A DNA stretch of 60,560 nucleotides from Bacteroidales bacterium UBA1189 (lineage in GTDB: Bacteria; Bacteroidota; Bacteroidia; Bacteroidales; Bacteroidaceae), in contig DBYJ01000031.1 of NCBI GenBank assembly GCA_002309805.1, forward strand, positions 1-60,560, written 5' to 3'. The notes beneath the pieces were generated by a model. It searched no databases and was not told the origin of the DNA. It saw nothing but the letters and a program-made list of their open reading frames with translations. The position numbers and the translations under genes were made by a program. This document shows, piece after piece, positions 8,383 through 20,700 of the stretch (its first letter is position 1; every line of letters starts with the position of its first letter).

Positions 8383-10275
8383 ATGAAAAAGTTTGGTTTT
8401 TTCGCTCTTTTAGCAGCTGGACTGCTGCTGGGAGCCTGCTCGTCTGAAATCAAGGACGACAACACGATTCATGGTGGGGATTACACCGATGGTGCTTACA
8501 TCGGTATCACCCTGCAGTTACCCACTGCTGCTCCCGCTACTCGCGCCAATGAGGATTTTGAAGATGGCGAAGAAGACGAGTTTGCAGTGAAGAATGCTAC
8601 GCTCTACCTTTTCCAAGGCGCTTCCGAAGCAGCTGCCACGTATTTGGCACAGTATGCCATTGGAACAGACTTTACAAAAGATCAGTTTGATGATACTGAA
8701 ACTGACAATGTTCCAAACGTCACCAGCACTTACTGTGAGGCTACCCTCATCACCAATGAGGTGGCCAACCAAATCAAGTCAACTCCTGATGGCGTCAACG
8801 TCTATGCATATGTTATTGTTAACAACAATGGTCTGCTCCCCGCATTGGACGAAACGGAAACTTTCGCTAATTTCAGCAAGCGCGAGTTTGCTGCCTTCGG
8901 TGCAGACATTGCTGCAAAGAAGAACATTGGTGAGGGTGGTCTGCTTATGACCAGTTCGCCTATCTGTGACGAACCGGGTGGTCTCAATGCACCCACGGAT
9001 GAAGCCAAGTATCAGACGCTTATCGTTGTTGATAAGGACAAGATCTTCCCCACTGCTGAAGAGGCTAAGGAAGCACCTGCTGCCTGCATCTATGTGGAGC
9101 GTGCTGCTGCGAAAGTTACCGTCACATCCACTACTACGACTACAACACTTAGTGGAACGACAACGCCTATTGCCATTGATTTCCAGGGTTGGCAGATCAT
9201 CAACTACGAGCCTAAGTTCTACAACACCCGTCAGATTGAGTCTGCTTGGGGTAAACTTGCTTCTACTGCCACTATGCCGGATCCTGACTTCCCCTATTGG
9301 ATAGCCGCCAACAAATATCGCTTTGTATCAGGCACCGCCTTTGATCCGCACATTCCTGGATATGCAGGCAGCTATGCTTCACACACTACTGGCTACCGCA
9401 CCTATTTTGCAAAGGACCTTCACTATGATGTTGATGCTACATTGTCGAAGCCTGTGGCTGCTCTTGATGGCCCATGGATGGAATCAGGTGACCATGGCTA
9501 CACCACGGAGAATACCTTCGATGTGGCTCGCATGACCCATGATAACACAACTCAAGTTACACTGAAATATCAGTTTGGCGATGGTACTAGTTTCTACACC
9601 CTCAACGGGGGCAATGTGATGTATGACGAAACGAATATCAAGAACCTGCTTGTCACCAATATCACCAACGTTTCCGAAGTGTACAATGCGTTGACGGCTG
9701 CTGTCGAAGAAGTGTCTGCCGCGGATCCCGGTCACACTTATGTAGGCAATATTGTGGTGGACTTCACTGAACCTTCGGCTTCGGAGAATAGCGTTGAATA
9801 TACTGCAACATTTAAGATTGCTTCTTCCACAGGTACTTTGGATGAAAATAATGCTACTACGACGAAAGCTGCCCTGAATGCCGCTCTTGCCAACGCTGTT
9901 GCGTCATTCTCCATTAGCTTCCATAAGGGTGGTGTGGCTTACTACAATGTACGTATCAAGCACTTCGGTGATTATGAGACTCCTTGGAGCTCCACGAAGC
10001 CTTTTATGACTCTTAATTCAGGTGAGACTGTTGCAGATATTTATGGTATTGGAGCAGATCCTGACAATTCTGCCGCTAATTTCCTCGGCCGTTATGGCGT
10101 GGTTCGCGACAACTGGTATAAGCTGGTGGTTTCTGGTGTGAAGCACATCGGTACGGCTGAACCCATTGACGTGTCGAAGGAAACCCTTATCCCCGATGAT
10201 GAGATTGATAACTACATCTCCATCCACGTCCACATCCTGCCTTGGGTGATCCGTAATCAGATAGTTGACCTCTAA
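8383..10275 (+). CDS. Mfa1-like major fimbrial subunit
   Basis: The product is 630 aa. The signal peptide ends in a lipobox (LLLGAC, Cys19). An APATRANEDF segment puts an Arg-Ala bond at residues 54-55; Mfa1 and FimA of Porphyromonas gingivalis are exported as lipoproteins and then cut at such an Arg by a surface protease, which frees the strand for polymerisation. Typical Mfa1 features follow: FAVKNATLYLFQG in the first beta domain, AACIYVERAAAKVTV at the domain junction, and the C-terminal YKLVVSGVKHIG and ISIHVHILPWVIRNQIVDL, whose last strand would be the donor strand. Position in the operon, length and a downstream hairpin all suit the abundant shaft protein. Confidence 0.9.
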   Translation: MKKFGFFALLAAGLLLGACSSEIKDDNTIHGGDYTDGAYIGITLQLPTAAPATRANEDFEDGEEDEFAVKNATLYLFQGASEAAATYLAQYAIGTDFTKDQFDDTETDNVPNVTSTYCEATLITNEVANQIKSTPDGVNVYAYVIVNNNGLLPALDETETFANFSKREFAAFGADIAAKKNIGEGGLLMTSSPICDEPGGLNAPTDEAKYQTLIVVDKDKIFPTAEEAKEAPAACIYVERAAAKVTVTSTTTTTTLSGTTTPIAIDFQGWQIINYEPKFYNTRQIESAWGKLASTATMPDPDFPYWIAANKYRFVSGTAFDPHIPGYAGSYASHTTGYRTYFAKDLHYDVDATLSKPVAALDGPWMESGDHGYTTENTFDVARMTHDNTTQVTLKYQFGDGTSFYTLNGGNVMYDETNIKNLLVTNITNVSEVYNALTAAVEEVSAADPGHTYVGNIVVDFTEPSASENSVEYTATFKIASSTGTLDENNATTTKAALNAALANAVASFSISFHKGGVAYYNVRIKHFGDYETPWSSTKPFMTLNSGETVADIYGIGADPDNSAANFLGRYGVVRDNWYKLVVSGVKHIGTAEPIDVSKETLIPDDEIDNYISIHVHILPWVIRNQIVDL

Positions 10276-10300
10276 TCACATTCTTTGACAAGACTTTTCA

Positions 10301-10341
10301 GGGTCGGGGGACGGAAATCCCCCATCCCCCGACCCTTTCTT
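10301..10341 (+). terminator. Intra-operon hairpin after the major subunit gene
   Basis: A perfect 11-bp stem (10301-10311 GGGTCGGGGGA with 10325-10335) is followed by TTTCTT. It lies between the major subunit and the anchor gene. A leaky terminator or 3'-end stabiliser here would raise the shaft subunit over the downstream minor subunits. Confidence 0.8.
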
Positions 10342-10379
10342 AAGGAAATCAAAACAAGTTGATTTGAAATCTTAAACAA

Positions 10380-11534
10380 ATGCAGTTCATTCAAAAGACA
10401 TTCATCGCTTTAGTAGCCTGCAGTAGCTTGACGGCCTGCTCCCTAATGCACGACAGTCTCGAAGACTGCCCGCAGGGACTCTCTGTGGAGTTTGTGTACG
10501 ACTACAACGTGGAAAGAGCCAACATGTTCAACGACCATGTGGGCAGCGTCACGCTCTACGTCTACGACGAGGCCGGCCAGCTGGTGCGCACGCAGACTGA
10601 AGACAACACGTCTTCTGCTCAGCCCTTGCGCGACCCGAACTATCGCATGATCGTCGATGGACTGCAACCTGGTGAGTATCGGCTGTTGGCGCTGGCTAAC
10701 CAACGTCGGTATAACGACATCAGCCAACTTTCCGGCGTGCGTTATTTGCGTGATGGACAGGATGGTCCCATGACCAATCTCAACGTCACTCTGGCTACAC
10801 AACCTGGTTTGAAGGCCGCCACAGATATCTCACAACAACTCGATACCCTTTGGCACGGCACTTTGCGCTCAGCCCAATACACGCTGAACCCCACTCGTGC
10901 CGCTGAGGATGAAGTGCTGATAAAAGCACAGACTGTTAGTGTCCATAAATACGAATTGACCAATTGCGTCGTGAGCCTTGTGCGCGATACCAAACGCTTG
11001 CACATCACGCTCCGACAAAGCGACGACCCCGCTCATTGTGATATTGCTGACTATGACATCAGCATTGTTGACATCAATGGCCAATTGCTGTGGGACAACT
11101 CCGTCAATACCGACGGCACACCCACTATCACCTATCGTCCATTCGACAAATGGAATACTTATTACAGCGGAACTACCAAACAGAGCTATGATCAACGGCC
11201 CGTCAACGACGACACCGTTGAAGAAACCGCTCACGCCGACATCGACATCAATCGTCTGATGCAGCGTTCTGGCAACAGTACTATAGCACCCGCTATGCTT
11301 AACATCGTTCACCGTCCCGATGGCAAGACGGTGGCTACAATCAATCTGCCCGAAATCCTACAGCAGGGGCGTGGCGCTTTCGAACGCTATGCTTACTCAG
11401 CTCAGGGATTTCTCGATCGTGCCTATGATTATCGCCTCGACTTCATCCTCGTAGGTGAGAAATGGAAGTTCCTCAGTCTGGGTATCCACTCATTGCCCTG
11501 GACACAGCGCTTCCAAAATGTTGAACTTGATTAG
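10380..11534 (+). CDS. FimB/Mfa2-family fimbrial anchor lipoprotein
   Basis: The product is 384 aa with lipobox LTAC (Cys20). The segment LEDCPQGLSVEFVYDYN followed by FNDHVGSVTLYVYDEAGQLV is the hallmark of the Mfa2/FimB family, which anchors fimbriae to the outer membrane and limits their length. Unlike its neighbours it has no ATRA cleavage motif after the lipid Cys, as expected for a protein that stays membrane-bound. The C-terminus (FLSLGIHSLPWTQRFQNVELD) is parallel to that of the major subunit. It lies 104 bp after the shaft gene, beyond the hairpin at 10301, and 25 bp before the next gene. Confidence 0.9.
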   Translation: MQFIQKTFIALVACSSLTACSLMHDSLEDCPQGLSVEFVYDYNVERANMFNDHVGSVTLYVYDEAGQLVRTQTEDNTSSAQPLRDPNYRMIVDGLQPGEYRLLALANQRRYNDISQLSGVRYLRDGQDGPMTNLNVTLATQPGLKAATDISQQLDTLWHGTLRSAQYTLNPTRAAEDEVLIKAQTVSVHKYELTNCVVSLVRDTKRLHITLRQSDDPAHCDIADYDISIVDINGQLLWDNSVNTDGTPTITYRPFDKWNTYYSGTTKQSYDQRPVNDDTVEETAHADIDINRLMQRSGNSTIAPAMLNIVHRPDGKTVATINLPEILQQGRGAFERYAYSAQGFLDRAYDYRLDFILVGEKWKFLSLGIHSLPWTQRFQNVELD

Positions 11535-11559
11535 TTTTTGATACGAATAAATTGAAAGC

Positions 11560-13161
11560 ATGAAAGTGCTTCACTACATATTAACCGTTATATTGCTGCT
11601 TGGTTTAGTGGCATGTAGAGACAATCGTTCCGATGACCTTTGGGAGGATAGGATTCTTGGCGATAGTCTTTATGTGCAGATGACGCTCGACCTCCTGAAT
11701 TCCAGTAACGCTACGCGTGCTGTGCCGGATGGAGGCGAAGAGGGAGACGGATGGCGTTCGGGTCATTCGTATGAAAACCAATTGCACAACTTCTCGGTTT
11801 TTGTTCTCGGCAATAATGCCACTATCAATTCCTCTTCCAATACACCGTTTGTTGGCATACGGTACTTTAGTGACGAAGAAGTAGCTAGGGTTGACTCCAT
11901 CTACCAAGAAAATCTCAGGCTTAAGAACTACGATGTTTTAAAGAACGTCACAACATACGAGTTCACCATACCCATTTTGCATGAGAAAGCAGCAACAATG
12001 CCTGCTGCCGAAACATTCCGATTCATTGTGATAGCTAATCAAGGTGACCTTACCCAAACCTATCATACCCTCGGCGCGCTGCGCGACGGAAGACCTAACA
12101 AAACCTGGACTAATTCTAGTACTGGTCCAGAACGTTTCGTCATGTCTAATGAAAACGACCAGTTCCACTCTAGTGGTACGGGAACTGAGGGCGACCCCGT
12201 GCGTCTCCATGTTACTATCGAGCGCATGGCTGCACGTATTGATTTCGACCCGAGTGGTTCTGAAAAGGTGGGTGATGCTCTTTGCTATCCCCTAAAAGAC
12301 AAGGATGCAGACCAGACATTGCTTGCCAATCTTTATGTTGACCGTATGGCCATCGTTAATGGAAATCAACAACCCTCCTACTATATTAAACGTATTGCCG
12401 ATGACTTCAACGGCACCAACTTGACCTATTTGGGTGATGAGACTCCTGTACCCCGTGGTCTTGCTACTAATTACGTTATCGACCCCAATTCATCACAAAA
12501 GATAGAGACTAACCGTACGAATAACGAATTTCTAACCGGTTTGTTTGGCAATAGCCGCATTAGCAATGTCAGCGCATTATTGGCTTCCGATGCCGCTTTG
12601 TTACCAACCATCACTTCTACAGAAACTCCTGTTACTGTGGGCTATGTTAACGAGAATACTTATGCTCCCGACATGGCAACATCGGAGTATACCACGGGCA
12701 TTGTTCTGCAGTGTCGTTTCGCGCCCAAGCATAACTTCTATACAGACTATAATGCCGATACTGATGCCCTCACAGAAGGTGTTTACGAATTGGGAACGAC
12801 ATTCTATATGGTTGAGCCCAACATTCCTGAGATTGACGAGAGCCAGCGTCTCTACTTCCTTAACGAGGACGATGCGAATGCCTATGCTTCCAACACTGCT
12901 AAGAAGCATTTCTGCAAGGTCGTGAAGTATGAGAATGGTATCTGCTATTACTTTATCTATATGCGCCACTCTAATAGCGTGGAAGTTATCCACGACACCA
13001 TGGAGTTCGGCATTGTGCGTAATAACATCTATCGATTCTCCATTAATGCCACAACAGGGCCAGGCACGCCTACGCCAGACCCCCGTCATCCTGAGGAACT
13101 GAAAGCGCGCATCTACGTCAAAAAATGGGTTTCCGTTGAGCATCCAATTATATACGTCTAA
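11560..13161 (+). CDS. Mfa-type accessory fimbrial subunit lipoprotein
   Basis: The product is 533 aa with lipobox LGLVAC (Cys19) and an SNATRAVPDG segment giving an Arg53-Ala54 processing site. The C-terminal ARIYVKKWVSVEHPIIYV matches the last strand of FimA/Mfa1-type subunits, so this protein probably polymerises or caps by donor-strand exchange. RLHVTIERMAARIDFDPS marks the usual junction between the two beta domains. In P. gingivalis the genes after mfa2 (mfa3, mfa4) encode minor components needed for tip assembly; position suggests the same role, though no one-to-one equivalence can be claimed. It ends only 6 bp before the next start. Confidence 0.8.
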   Translation: MKVLHYILTVILLLGLVACRDNRSDDLWEDRILGDSLYVQMTLDLLNSSNATRAVPDGGEEGDGWRSGHSYENQLHNFSVFVLGNNATINSSSNTPFVGIRYFSDEEVARVDSIYQENLRLKNYDVLKNVTTYEFTIPILHEKAATMPAAETFRFIVIANQGDLTQTYHTLGALRDGRPNKTWTNSSTGPERFVMSNENDQFHSSGTGTEGDPVRLHVTIERMAARIDFDPSGSEKVGDALCYPLKDKDADQTLLANLYVDRMAIVNGNQQPSYYIKRIADDFNGTNLTYLGDETPVPRGLATNYVIDPNSSQKIETNRTNNEFLTGLFGNSRISNVSALLASDAALLPTITSTETPVTVGYVNENTYAPDMATSEYTTGIVLQCRFAPKHNFYTDYNADTDALTEGVYELGTTFYMVEPNIPEIDESQRLYFLNEDDANAYASNTAKKHFCKVVKYENGICYYFIYMRHSNSVEVIHDTMEFGIVRNNIYRFSINATTGPGTPTPDPRHPEELKARIYVKKWVSVEHPIIYV

Positions 13162-13167
13162 ACAAGT

Positions 13168-14775
13168 ATGAAAAGAAATATCACCATATACTGTCTGCTT
13201 GCGCTCGCCACCATACTGGGGCTGAGCGCTTGTAGTGAAAATGACAATTCCATCCCGGAAGGAATGGGGAAGGTTGAGATACGTCTCACTTCACGTTACC
13301 ATAAGGCCACTCGCGCTAGCGGCGATTGGCTGGATCCCGATCCTAATCGCTCGGAAGAGTTGATTCACGACTACTACGTGGTATTCGTCAACAGCAGTAA
13401 TATTGTCGAAGAAATTGCCCAGGGCAATGCCAATGGCAAGGAAGAGGATACATTCCGTTTCCTGCTTCCCCCGGGGAACTATACCGTCTATGCTTTCGCC
13501 AACCTTCCTGAAGACATTCCTGCAAATGGAGAAGACCCCGCTATCCCCGGAACGCCATTTTCCTCGTTGGGTATCGTAAAAGGCTCGGCCCTGCCCGATC
13601 TGACGACCATGAAAATTGCCACTTCCAACGGATGGACGAGAAACATTCCCATGACCAGTCATACAGGCGGACAAAGCGTCACGGTTTATGAAGCCGAGAA
13701 CCAGACGTTCCAGATTGAACTCATCCGTACTATGGCGAAGATTGAGCTCACTTTCATCAACAATTCACAACAACGGATGGGCATCGTCGGATACGAGATT
13801 TCCCCCTTGACTAAGACCAATTATGTCAGCCTCCTTGAACCAACGGATCCCGAACATATCGTTACCACCGAATCAGAGTCATTTGCCGTGAATCGTGAAG
13901 ATGATCCACTCAAATTACCAGCCATGACTCCGACTATGTTAGTTCCGACATCCCAAACTGCCGAGGCTTTCTATGTCAACGAGACCAACGCCTCTGCAAC
14001 ATCTACCGAGAACCAATACTCCATCCGAATTAAAGCAAGGCGTTATCGCAATGCAGAAGAAGAAGATGATGAAGATGATGATCCAAATAATTATGTTATC
14101 GACTATCGCTATGGTTTCACAGTAAACAGCGAAACTTCTGGGATGAGTTTCGACCCTCTAAAGGAGGATGGTGAAGGCGATAACATCAACGGCTTTAACT
14201 ATATCCGCCGTAACGACTGGATCAAGTTGCCCATCATGTTCACCGACTGGACATTCCGCATTGAAGCACTCCCCTTCCCGCCTATTGCCGGCTTCCAGGC
14301 TCGCGTGCTCTCCACCGATGCACTCAGCATTACCTTCAATTCTGGCGGTTACATCTTCCTCCGTCCCATGTTTCGCAACAATGCCGACCCTGAGGGTGTT
14401 TGGCGCGGTTTCGACGACAGCGACGTCACTTTCGTGCTCCCGGGCGAGCCCTATACTGTAAACGGAGTACCGGCTTCCCAGCAGACGATAACCGATACCC
14501 AGCAGTATGCATGGACAACGCCCCTTATGCATAGCGTAGCAGAATCCATTGATCCGGTTACAGGCACGGGCATTGTACTTACGGGTGACTTAGGCATTTT
14601 GGAACAGCGATTTGTTCAGTTACCCTCGGGCGACATTGTCGGCAAACTAACGAACAGCAAGACTGTAGATGTCACTAATCCTTCGAAAACCGTGGGAATG
14701 GTTACGGTCACGCTCAAGCTTAAGCTGGATGGCTTTGCCTACCAGTTCAACTATAACATCTATGAGAAAAACTAA
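13168..14775 (+). CDS. Tip-like fimbrial lipoprotein A, paired with giant protein A
   Basis: The product is 535 aa with lipobox LGLSAC (Cys22) and YHKATRASGDWLDPDP, placing an Arg49-Ala50 bond at the same residue number known for Mfa1 processing. The first domain has FRFLLPPGNYTVYAFANLPE and VVFVNS strands typical of fimbrillins. Unlike the accessory subunit it lacks the terminal KW strand and ends DGFAYQFNYNIYEKN. A short acidic run (EEEDDEDDDPN) lies near residue 298. It is a paralogue of the gene at 21021, with shared blocks such as PFPPIAGFQARVLS and GGYIFLRPMFR. Each copy sits 13-18 bp before a giant secreted protein. I infer a tip subunit that carries or receives that partner; this is not shown by sequence alone. 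Confidence 0.75.
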   Translation: MKRNITIYCLLALATILGLSACSENDNSIPEGMGKVEIRLTSRYHKATRASGDWLDPDPNRSEELIHDYYVVFVNSSNIVEEIAQGNANGKEEDTFRFLLPPGNYTVYAFANLPEDIPANGEDPAIPGTPFSSLGIVKGSALPDLTTMKIATSNGWTRNIPMTSHTGGQSVTVYEAENQTFQIELIRTMAKIELTFINNSQQRMGIVGYEISPLTKTNYVSLLEPTDPEHIVTTESESFAVNREDDPLKLPAMTPTMLVPTSQTAEAFYVNETNASATSTENQYSIRIKARRYRNAEEEDDEDDDPNNYVIDYRYGFTVNSETSGMSFDPLKEDGEGDNINGFNYIRRNDWIKLPIMFTDWTFRIEALPFPPIAGFQARVLSTDALSITFNSGGYIFLRPMFRNNADPEGVWRGFDDSDVTFVLPGEPYTVNGVPASQQTITDTQQYAWTTPLMHSVAESIDPVTGTGIVLTGDLGILEQRFVQLPSGDIVGKLTNSKTVDVTNPSKTVGMVTVTLKLKLDGFAYQFNYNIYEKN

Positions 14776-14788
14776 TAGCGTATTCTAA

Positions 14789-17700
14789 ATGATGAAAACG
14801 AAATACTATTCCAATAGCCTCTTCCATCGCATAGCCATTCTGCTCCTAGCAGGTGTGGCGGTATACAGCAAAGTAGAGGCACAAACATTTAATTCTGCAA
14901 ATTACATCAAGAACACGCAATCCTTGAAAGTCGTGCATAAGCAGTCGTTTCTAGCCGACAGAGCCGACGCTATGACCGTCTCATTCCCTCAGGAGTTTTT
15001 GCAGAAAAACGAAGGTTGGAAAACCAATGAATATGGCAAACAGGTCCAGAACACTTCGGATTACTATACTACCCGCTATGTAAAAAAAGGAACATGGGCT
15101 CCTTTGTTTCTCACAACAAAACAGAACACCGCCACTTCGGATCATAAATACTATCAACGCTGGTACTACTATGATGCCAACGGAAATGAATTACCTTTGC
15201 CTGAAGAATACTATGCTCCCGAATTTAAGGCGTATGTTTACAGCAATGGGCTTGTAATGGGCGAAAGGTTGTACAATAACGACACTGGTCGAAATCTCAG
15301 CAATGGAACAGAACCCGTTTCAACCTCTCTTCTTTGCAGACTACCCCAAAATATGGAGAGTCTTGAAATAGGTGGTGATATTTCCCGTTATAGTGATATG
15401 AGCTATGCCCAAAATGGAACAACGGCTCAGGCCTCCGGCAATTTAACTGAACCCTCTCTCACCATTCGTCATCATTTCAAACTTATTGATGCTAACGTGA
15501 TGGCTCGACAGCTTACGTCAAAGACGTATGGTGGCGATGAATGGTTAGAAGAACATACTATCCATTTCCCCAATAAGACGATTGGGTTGCGTGACGACCA
15601 TGTTTCCTTGAATCTAGAATTGCAAGACTACTGGTTCTATCGTGGAGGGGTAGAAGCAGAAGGCAATCTGCAGAATATTTCAGAATCACAATATATCACT
15701 TACGAGTTTTATTATCCTGATGGAACGAATCTCGGGTTTGGTGGCATTGACCTGATTCCAGCTCCAACTTCAGACAGGACCAACAGCTATTCAAACATCA
15801 CGAATACCACCTTTCTTCGCCGCCGTATGGTCAAGTTTTCTTATCCCACGGGTGGTCAGGTGCCTGCAGGTTCAAAGATGGAAATCCGCGTATATGCCCG
15901 CGAAGGCACCGCTGCAAATGCGCGGAAATATAATCTGGCCCGCTTTACATTGTTTTTCGACGGCGATTCTGAAGTGTTACCATGGATGGATATTGTCGGT
16001 CCGAATGCCGATCCTGACCTTAACAAAAAAAGGTCTCCTCAGGGACTTCATACAATATCAGGCAACAATCCTGTAGCCCATATCGATTTTGACTACCCCA
16101 AGAACCAGTCATTCAAGAATCCACCTAAAGGTCAAACGAAGTATCATGGTAACGGCGGAGCAGCTGCCAACACCGCTTTCCCTCAAAGTTCAGCCTTGCC
16201 ACTTTCCTATAAACATACAAGTTATGGCTATGCTCCATTTGCCGTTGACAATGTATATAACTGGTGTGTTTGGGGTGAGTATGGCATTGGAAAAGAATCG
16301 GGTCAAGCACTGAAAGTCTATCCTGTAAGTCGAAAGACAGGTGTAGTCTTAGATGCAAATCTGGAATCTGGTTTCCTTTATATTGATGCCTCTGACTTGC
16401 CTGGCACGGTAGGCTCCGTACCGTTCCAAGGTACATTTTGTATGGGTACTAAAATGATGTGCTCTGGTTGGATGACCAGCATCACAGATAACAAATTCTC
16501 TAATAATATGCCAGGAAGTGTAATCCTGAAAGTCATAGGAACGAAGCCCAATGGAGAAGAGGTTGAGATTTACGCTTTCTGTCCTGGTCAGATAGGCAGA
16601 TACTATAGAAAATATAACGATGCTCCCGGCACCTTAACGGATTCTTCTGGAGAATACTGTTGGCAACAATTCTATTTTGAATTTATCCTCAAAGACCCTT
16701 GTGTTTCCTATGAGCTACGTATTGAGAACAACTGCGAATCCACATCGGGCGGTGACTACTTTCTGGATGACGTTTGGGTATATGCCAAATTGCCGAGTGT
16801 AGGCCCTGAGATGACCACCCCGCTTTGCGGTGGCGATCTCGAAGTGGTGCAACTTGAGACTGATTTCGACGCATTGCTTACATCGACAGGTACACCCGAA
16901 GCTGAGACTCAAGAAGAGGCTGAAGCAGGCTATCTCTCCTTTGTTTATCTTGATTGGGATAACTTCTTGCTGAAGTTCAAGGAGGGATTGGCAGATATGG
17001 GCATCAATGTTACTGCACACGAACTACAGGAAAACATTAACACCGGTATCTACGATTGGGATGATTATCGTACAATCTACCACACGGCGTTTTCCGAGTC
17101 AATGCTCAGAGACACTCTCGAAAACAAGGTTATCTTTGGCAATTTTCAGTGGAGCAGTTTCTATAATGACCATCCAGAATTTTCATTTGCAGAGATGGCG
17201 CTGGATACCCAGCACACTGTCTATCGGATGACAGACAACGGTAAGCGAAGGCTCTTTTTCAATGGCTACATGGGTGCTTTCAAGTGGGACTTCTACCACA
17301 ACTATGCGCTCTTGACAACAGTACGCGACACGCCAATGACCGAAGGCGAAATCGGAACAATAGATTTTTACGACATATATTACAACGTACTCAACGAGTG
17401 CTCCAACCGTTCCATCCTCTGGTTTGCTCCTAAAATAGAGATTTTGGGTACTATCGGTGGTATTTCCATTGACGATTTAGAGTTCTGTTCGTATACCACT
17501 CAGACCTTTGCCATGGAGTTAGCAGGTTATACTAGAACAGATGGCTATGAAGATGAAGATGGTGTTCATCATCCTGGCGATTATGTCCTTATGCATGATG
17601 TCTATTTTGACTGGTGGATGGGACTTCCCAAGTCGGAAGAGAATCCTGATGGCGTCCCTGCTACCGTAGAGAACTACAGGCAACAATATATAACCTATAT

Positions 17701-20700
17701 GGAAGATGGCGTTGAGAAAAGACTCTATCTTTACGATGCGGTTAGGTGCTTCCGTTTCATGAATCCCGACATTACCGATATCAATTCCCCCAACATCCGA
17801 TTGGGACAAAATCCTCTTTACCAAAATATCCCCGCCTTTACGCAAAGAATGTTAGACTATTTACGTTCGCTTGCCTCCCCTGCCGACGGTAGTAAACCAC
17901 AGCTTTTCATCCACACTCAAATCGTAGATATCCAAATAAATGATGATAACATTTTTACTGAGACATACCTCGGTGAACCTATCCAATATGTAAAGTTTGT
18001 GGCTATTCCTATCGAAACGAACATAGACCAAGGAGTCACAAAATTTGTCTATATCTGTGCTGAACCACAGCCCTTCAAGGTAAAAGTGGGTGAACATGCT
18101 CCACACATGGAGGTAGGCTTTAGTGAAAAGCACTATCCTTCCAACTTGGGAACGTTGAGTATTCGTATCTCTAAGAGCCAGTTTGAGAAATTGGTTGACC
18201 ATGAGGACGGAAAAGGCTTTAGCGAGTTACATATTCCTCTACGCAGCATTGACGTAGTTATTCCTCAAAGTGTTGGTGTGATAAATAGTAATTCCGACAA
18301 TCTTAAATACGTTAGGATTGCGAATTCCACTGATGCCTTGATGCAGCAATACATCATGGACAACATTATCTTTGATGAAAACAACAGTTGGCCTCCTGTT
18401 TGTGGTGTGGTTGACTATTTGGTGGCCAAGCAAGACAATTATTGGCCTACACCTTCAAACTATGCTTATCCGAACGAGCAACGTATGTTGAAAATTCATT
18501 TCAACAAAGATTTCCAAGTACGAGAAGGCTACAGTTATACCCTGCGCTACTATTACGTTGAAGACTTGAACCAAGGTTTCTCAATTGCATGTAACGGAAA
18601 TGCTGACATCATTATTAAGATTGTCCCCGACTATGAGGTTTGGAGTGGCGGAGCCAACAATACAGACTGGAGTAACGACGACAACTGGCGTCGCGCTGAC
18701 TACGATGAATTGTACGCTGGAAATGGATCCCATTTGAAGAACACCTATCTGCCAAACGGAAAGGAGGGCGACGACCCTGAAACTACCAACTACGTTACTG
18801 CTACTGACCGTGAGCGTATGCAAGGCTTCGCACCGCTCTACTGCACAAATATTCTGATGATGACGGATGAGAGAAAAGCCGCTGCGCTGCTATATGACGA
18901 TGGCGCCGAAATGGAGAATCAATTGGATGACGAGGGGCAACCGATGGTGGATGAGAATGATAATCCGATAATGGTTCCGACGGGCTTCCCTGCCCTGCGG
19001 AATACGTCTTCGCCCCTTATCCGTTACGACTTCCAAGCCCATGAGTGGGACAGAACGACAATGTCTGTTGAAGGCTCTGGAGTAGGCCCTAACTTCCGTG
19101 CAAATGGTGACATGGTGACCGAACTCTATTCGACCAACGTCTGCGATAGCATTGCTTTCCAATCTGAGACGGAACTCGTGAACGCCCATTTACTAGACTA
19201 CAAAAAAGCATGGGTGGAATTTGCTCTGCCTAAGAATAAATGGCATCTCGTCAGTTCGCCCTTACAGGGAACCATCTCTGGCGAATGGTATGCCCCGACA
19301 TGGAGTGGACGTCAAGAAACCACCTACTTCGAGCCCATCAATTTTGACGTAACCGACCATATCGCCATGACAGGCATCAGCGGAGCTTATCCCGCAGGGC
19401 TTGACTATGACCGCTTCGCTCCAGCCGTCTATCAGCGTCAATGGGACAAGGCAAAAGCCGTACTCTACGAGCGCGGTGCCGTGTGGAGCGCCGATGATGC
19501 TGACCAGTATCACAACCTCGGCGAGGAGCAGGAAGGCGACTGGTCTGGCTCTGGACAGGGATATACATGGGATAGCAGTAATGCCGACGAATATCTGAAT
19601 CGTTTGGTATATAAGCCCTTCGGCTTAAGTAAGGTTAATGTTGCCGTACGTGGCTCATGGAGTGGTGCACACAACGACCACACGGTGCCCTACGACAATG
19701 GCGGCTTCAGTGTGATGCCCATTAACAATCTGAAGACATTTAACGATGAAAGCATAAAGACCGTCTTCCGAATGCCAAAGGACGACCAATACTACGATAT
19801 CTGGGACTGGACAAAGGGTTATGTGATTGAAAGACGTGTACGCGTTTACATTAATGACGGACGTCCAATGCTCGATGGTGCGACTGCAGCGAACACGATA
19901 ACATTGAACAACCGTGGACGTCTGCGCTCTGACTTCTTTGCTAATGATATTGATCCGGAGAACCCTAAGGAGTATTCTGTTACGCTGAAAAATGAAGGAG
20001 AGGGTAGCATGGGCTACTTCCTCGCCGGCAATCCCTTCATCTGCGGTTTGGATATGCAAAAATTCTTCGCGAAGAATGCCGATGTCGTGTATCCCTACTA
20101 TCTGGTAATGAAGGACTGCGATATCGATCCAAAAGATTCTTCGTTGAATCCCAATGGGGCTGAGTGGAAGTGGACGGATATGAACTTTGCCTATAACGAA
20201 GGTTCGGGTAATACAGTTGTTCCTCCGCGCTACGCCTTCTTCCTAAAGAAAAAAGGAGAAGAAAACCTGAACCAGTTGACCTTGAAATTCACCGCCGATA
20301 TGATGGTACATTCGCCCAGAACGACCACCACAACGGAGGATCCGGATCCACAAGGGGGTGGTGCTCCCGGCCTTCGCATCAAGGCAGAACGTGACGGTGA
20401 TATCAGCGAGGCTCTGGTGATGATAAGTCATGATGCCAGCAACAAGTTCCTTCCCGAAGAAGACTTGGAAACCTTCGTCGTCAGCGACATTAGTTCGTCC
20501 ATTCCAGTCATCTACACACTGACGGGCCGCTTGGCAACAAGCATCAACCGCATCCACGATTTCAGGGTACTGCCCATCGGCATAGAAAGCAACAGCAATA
20601 AACTGGCAATTGTAACCTTCGACGGAGTGGAGAGTTTGGGCGACGACCTGATGATTTACGATGCGAAGACGGAAGAGTTGTTGCCTCTGCAATCTGGAAC

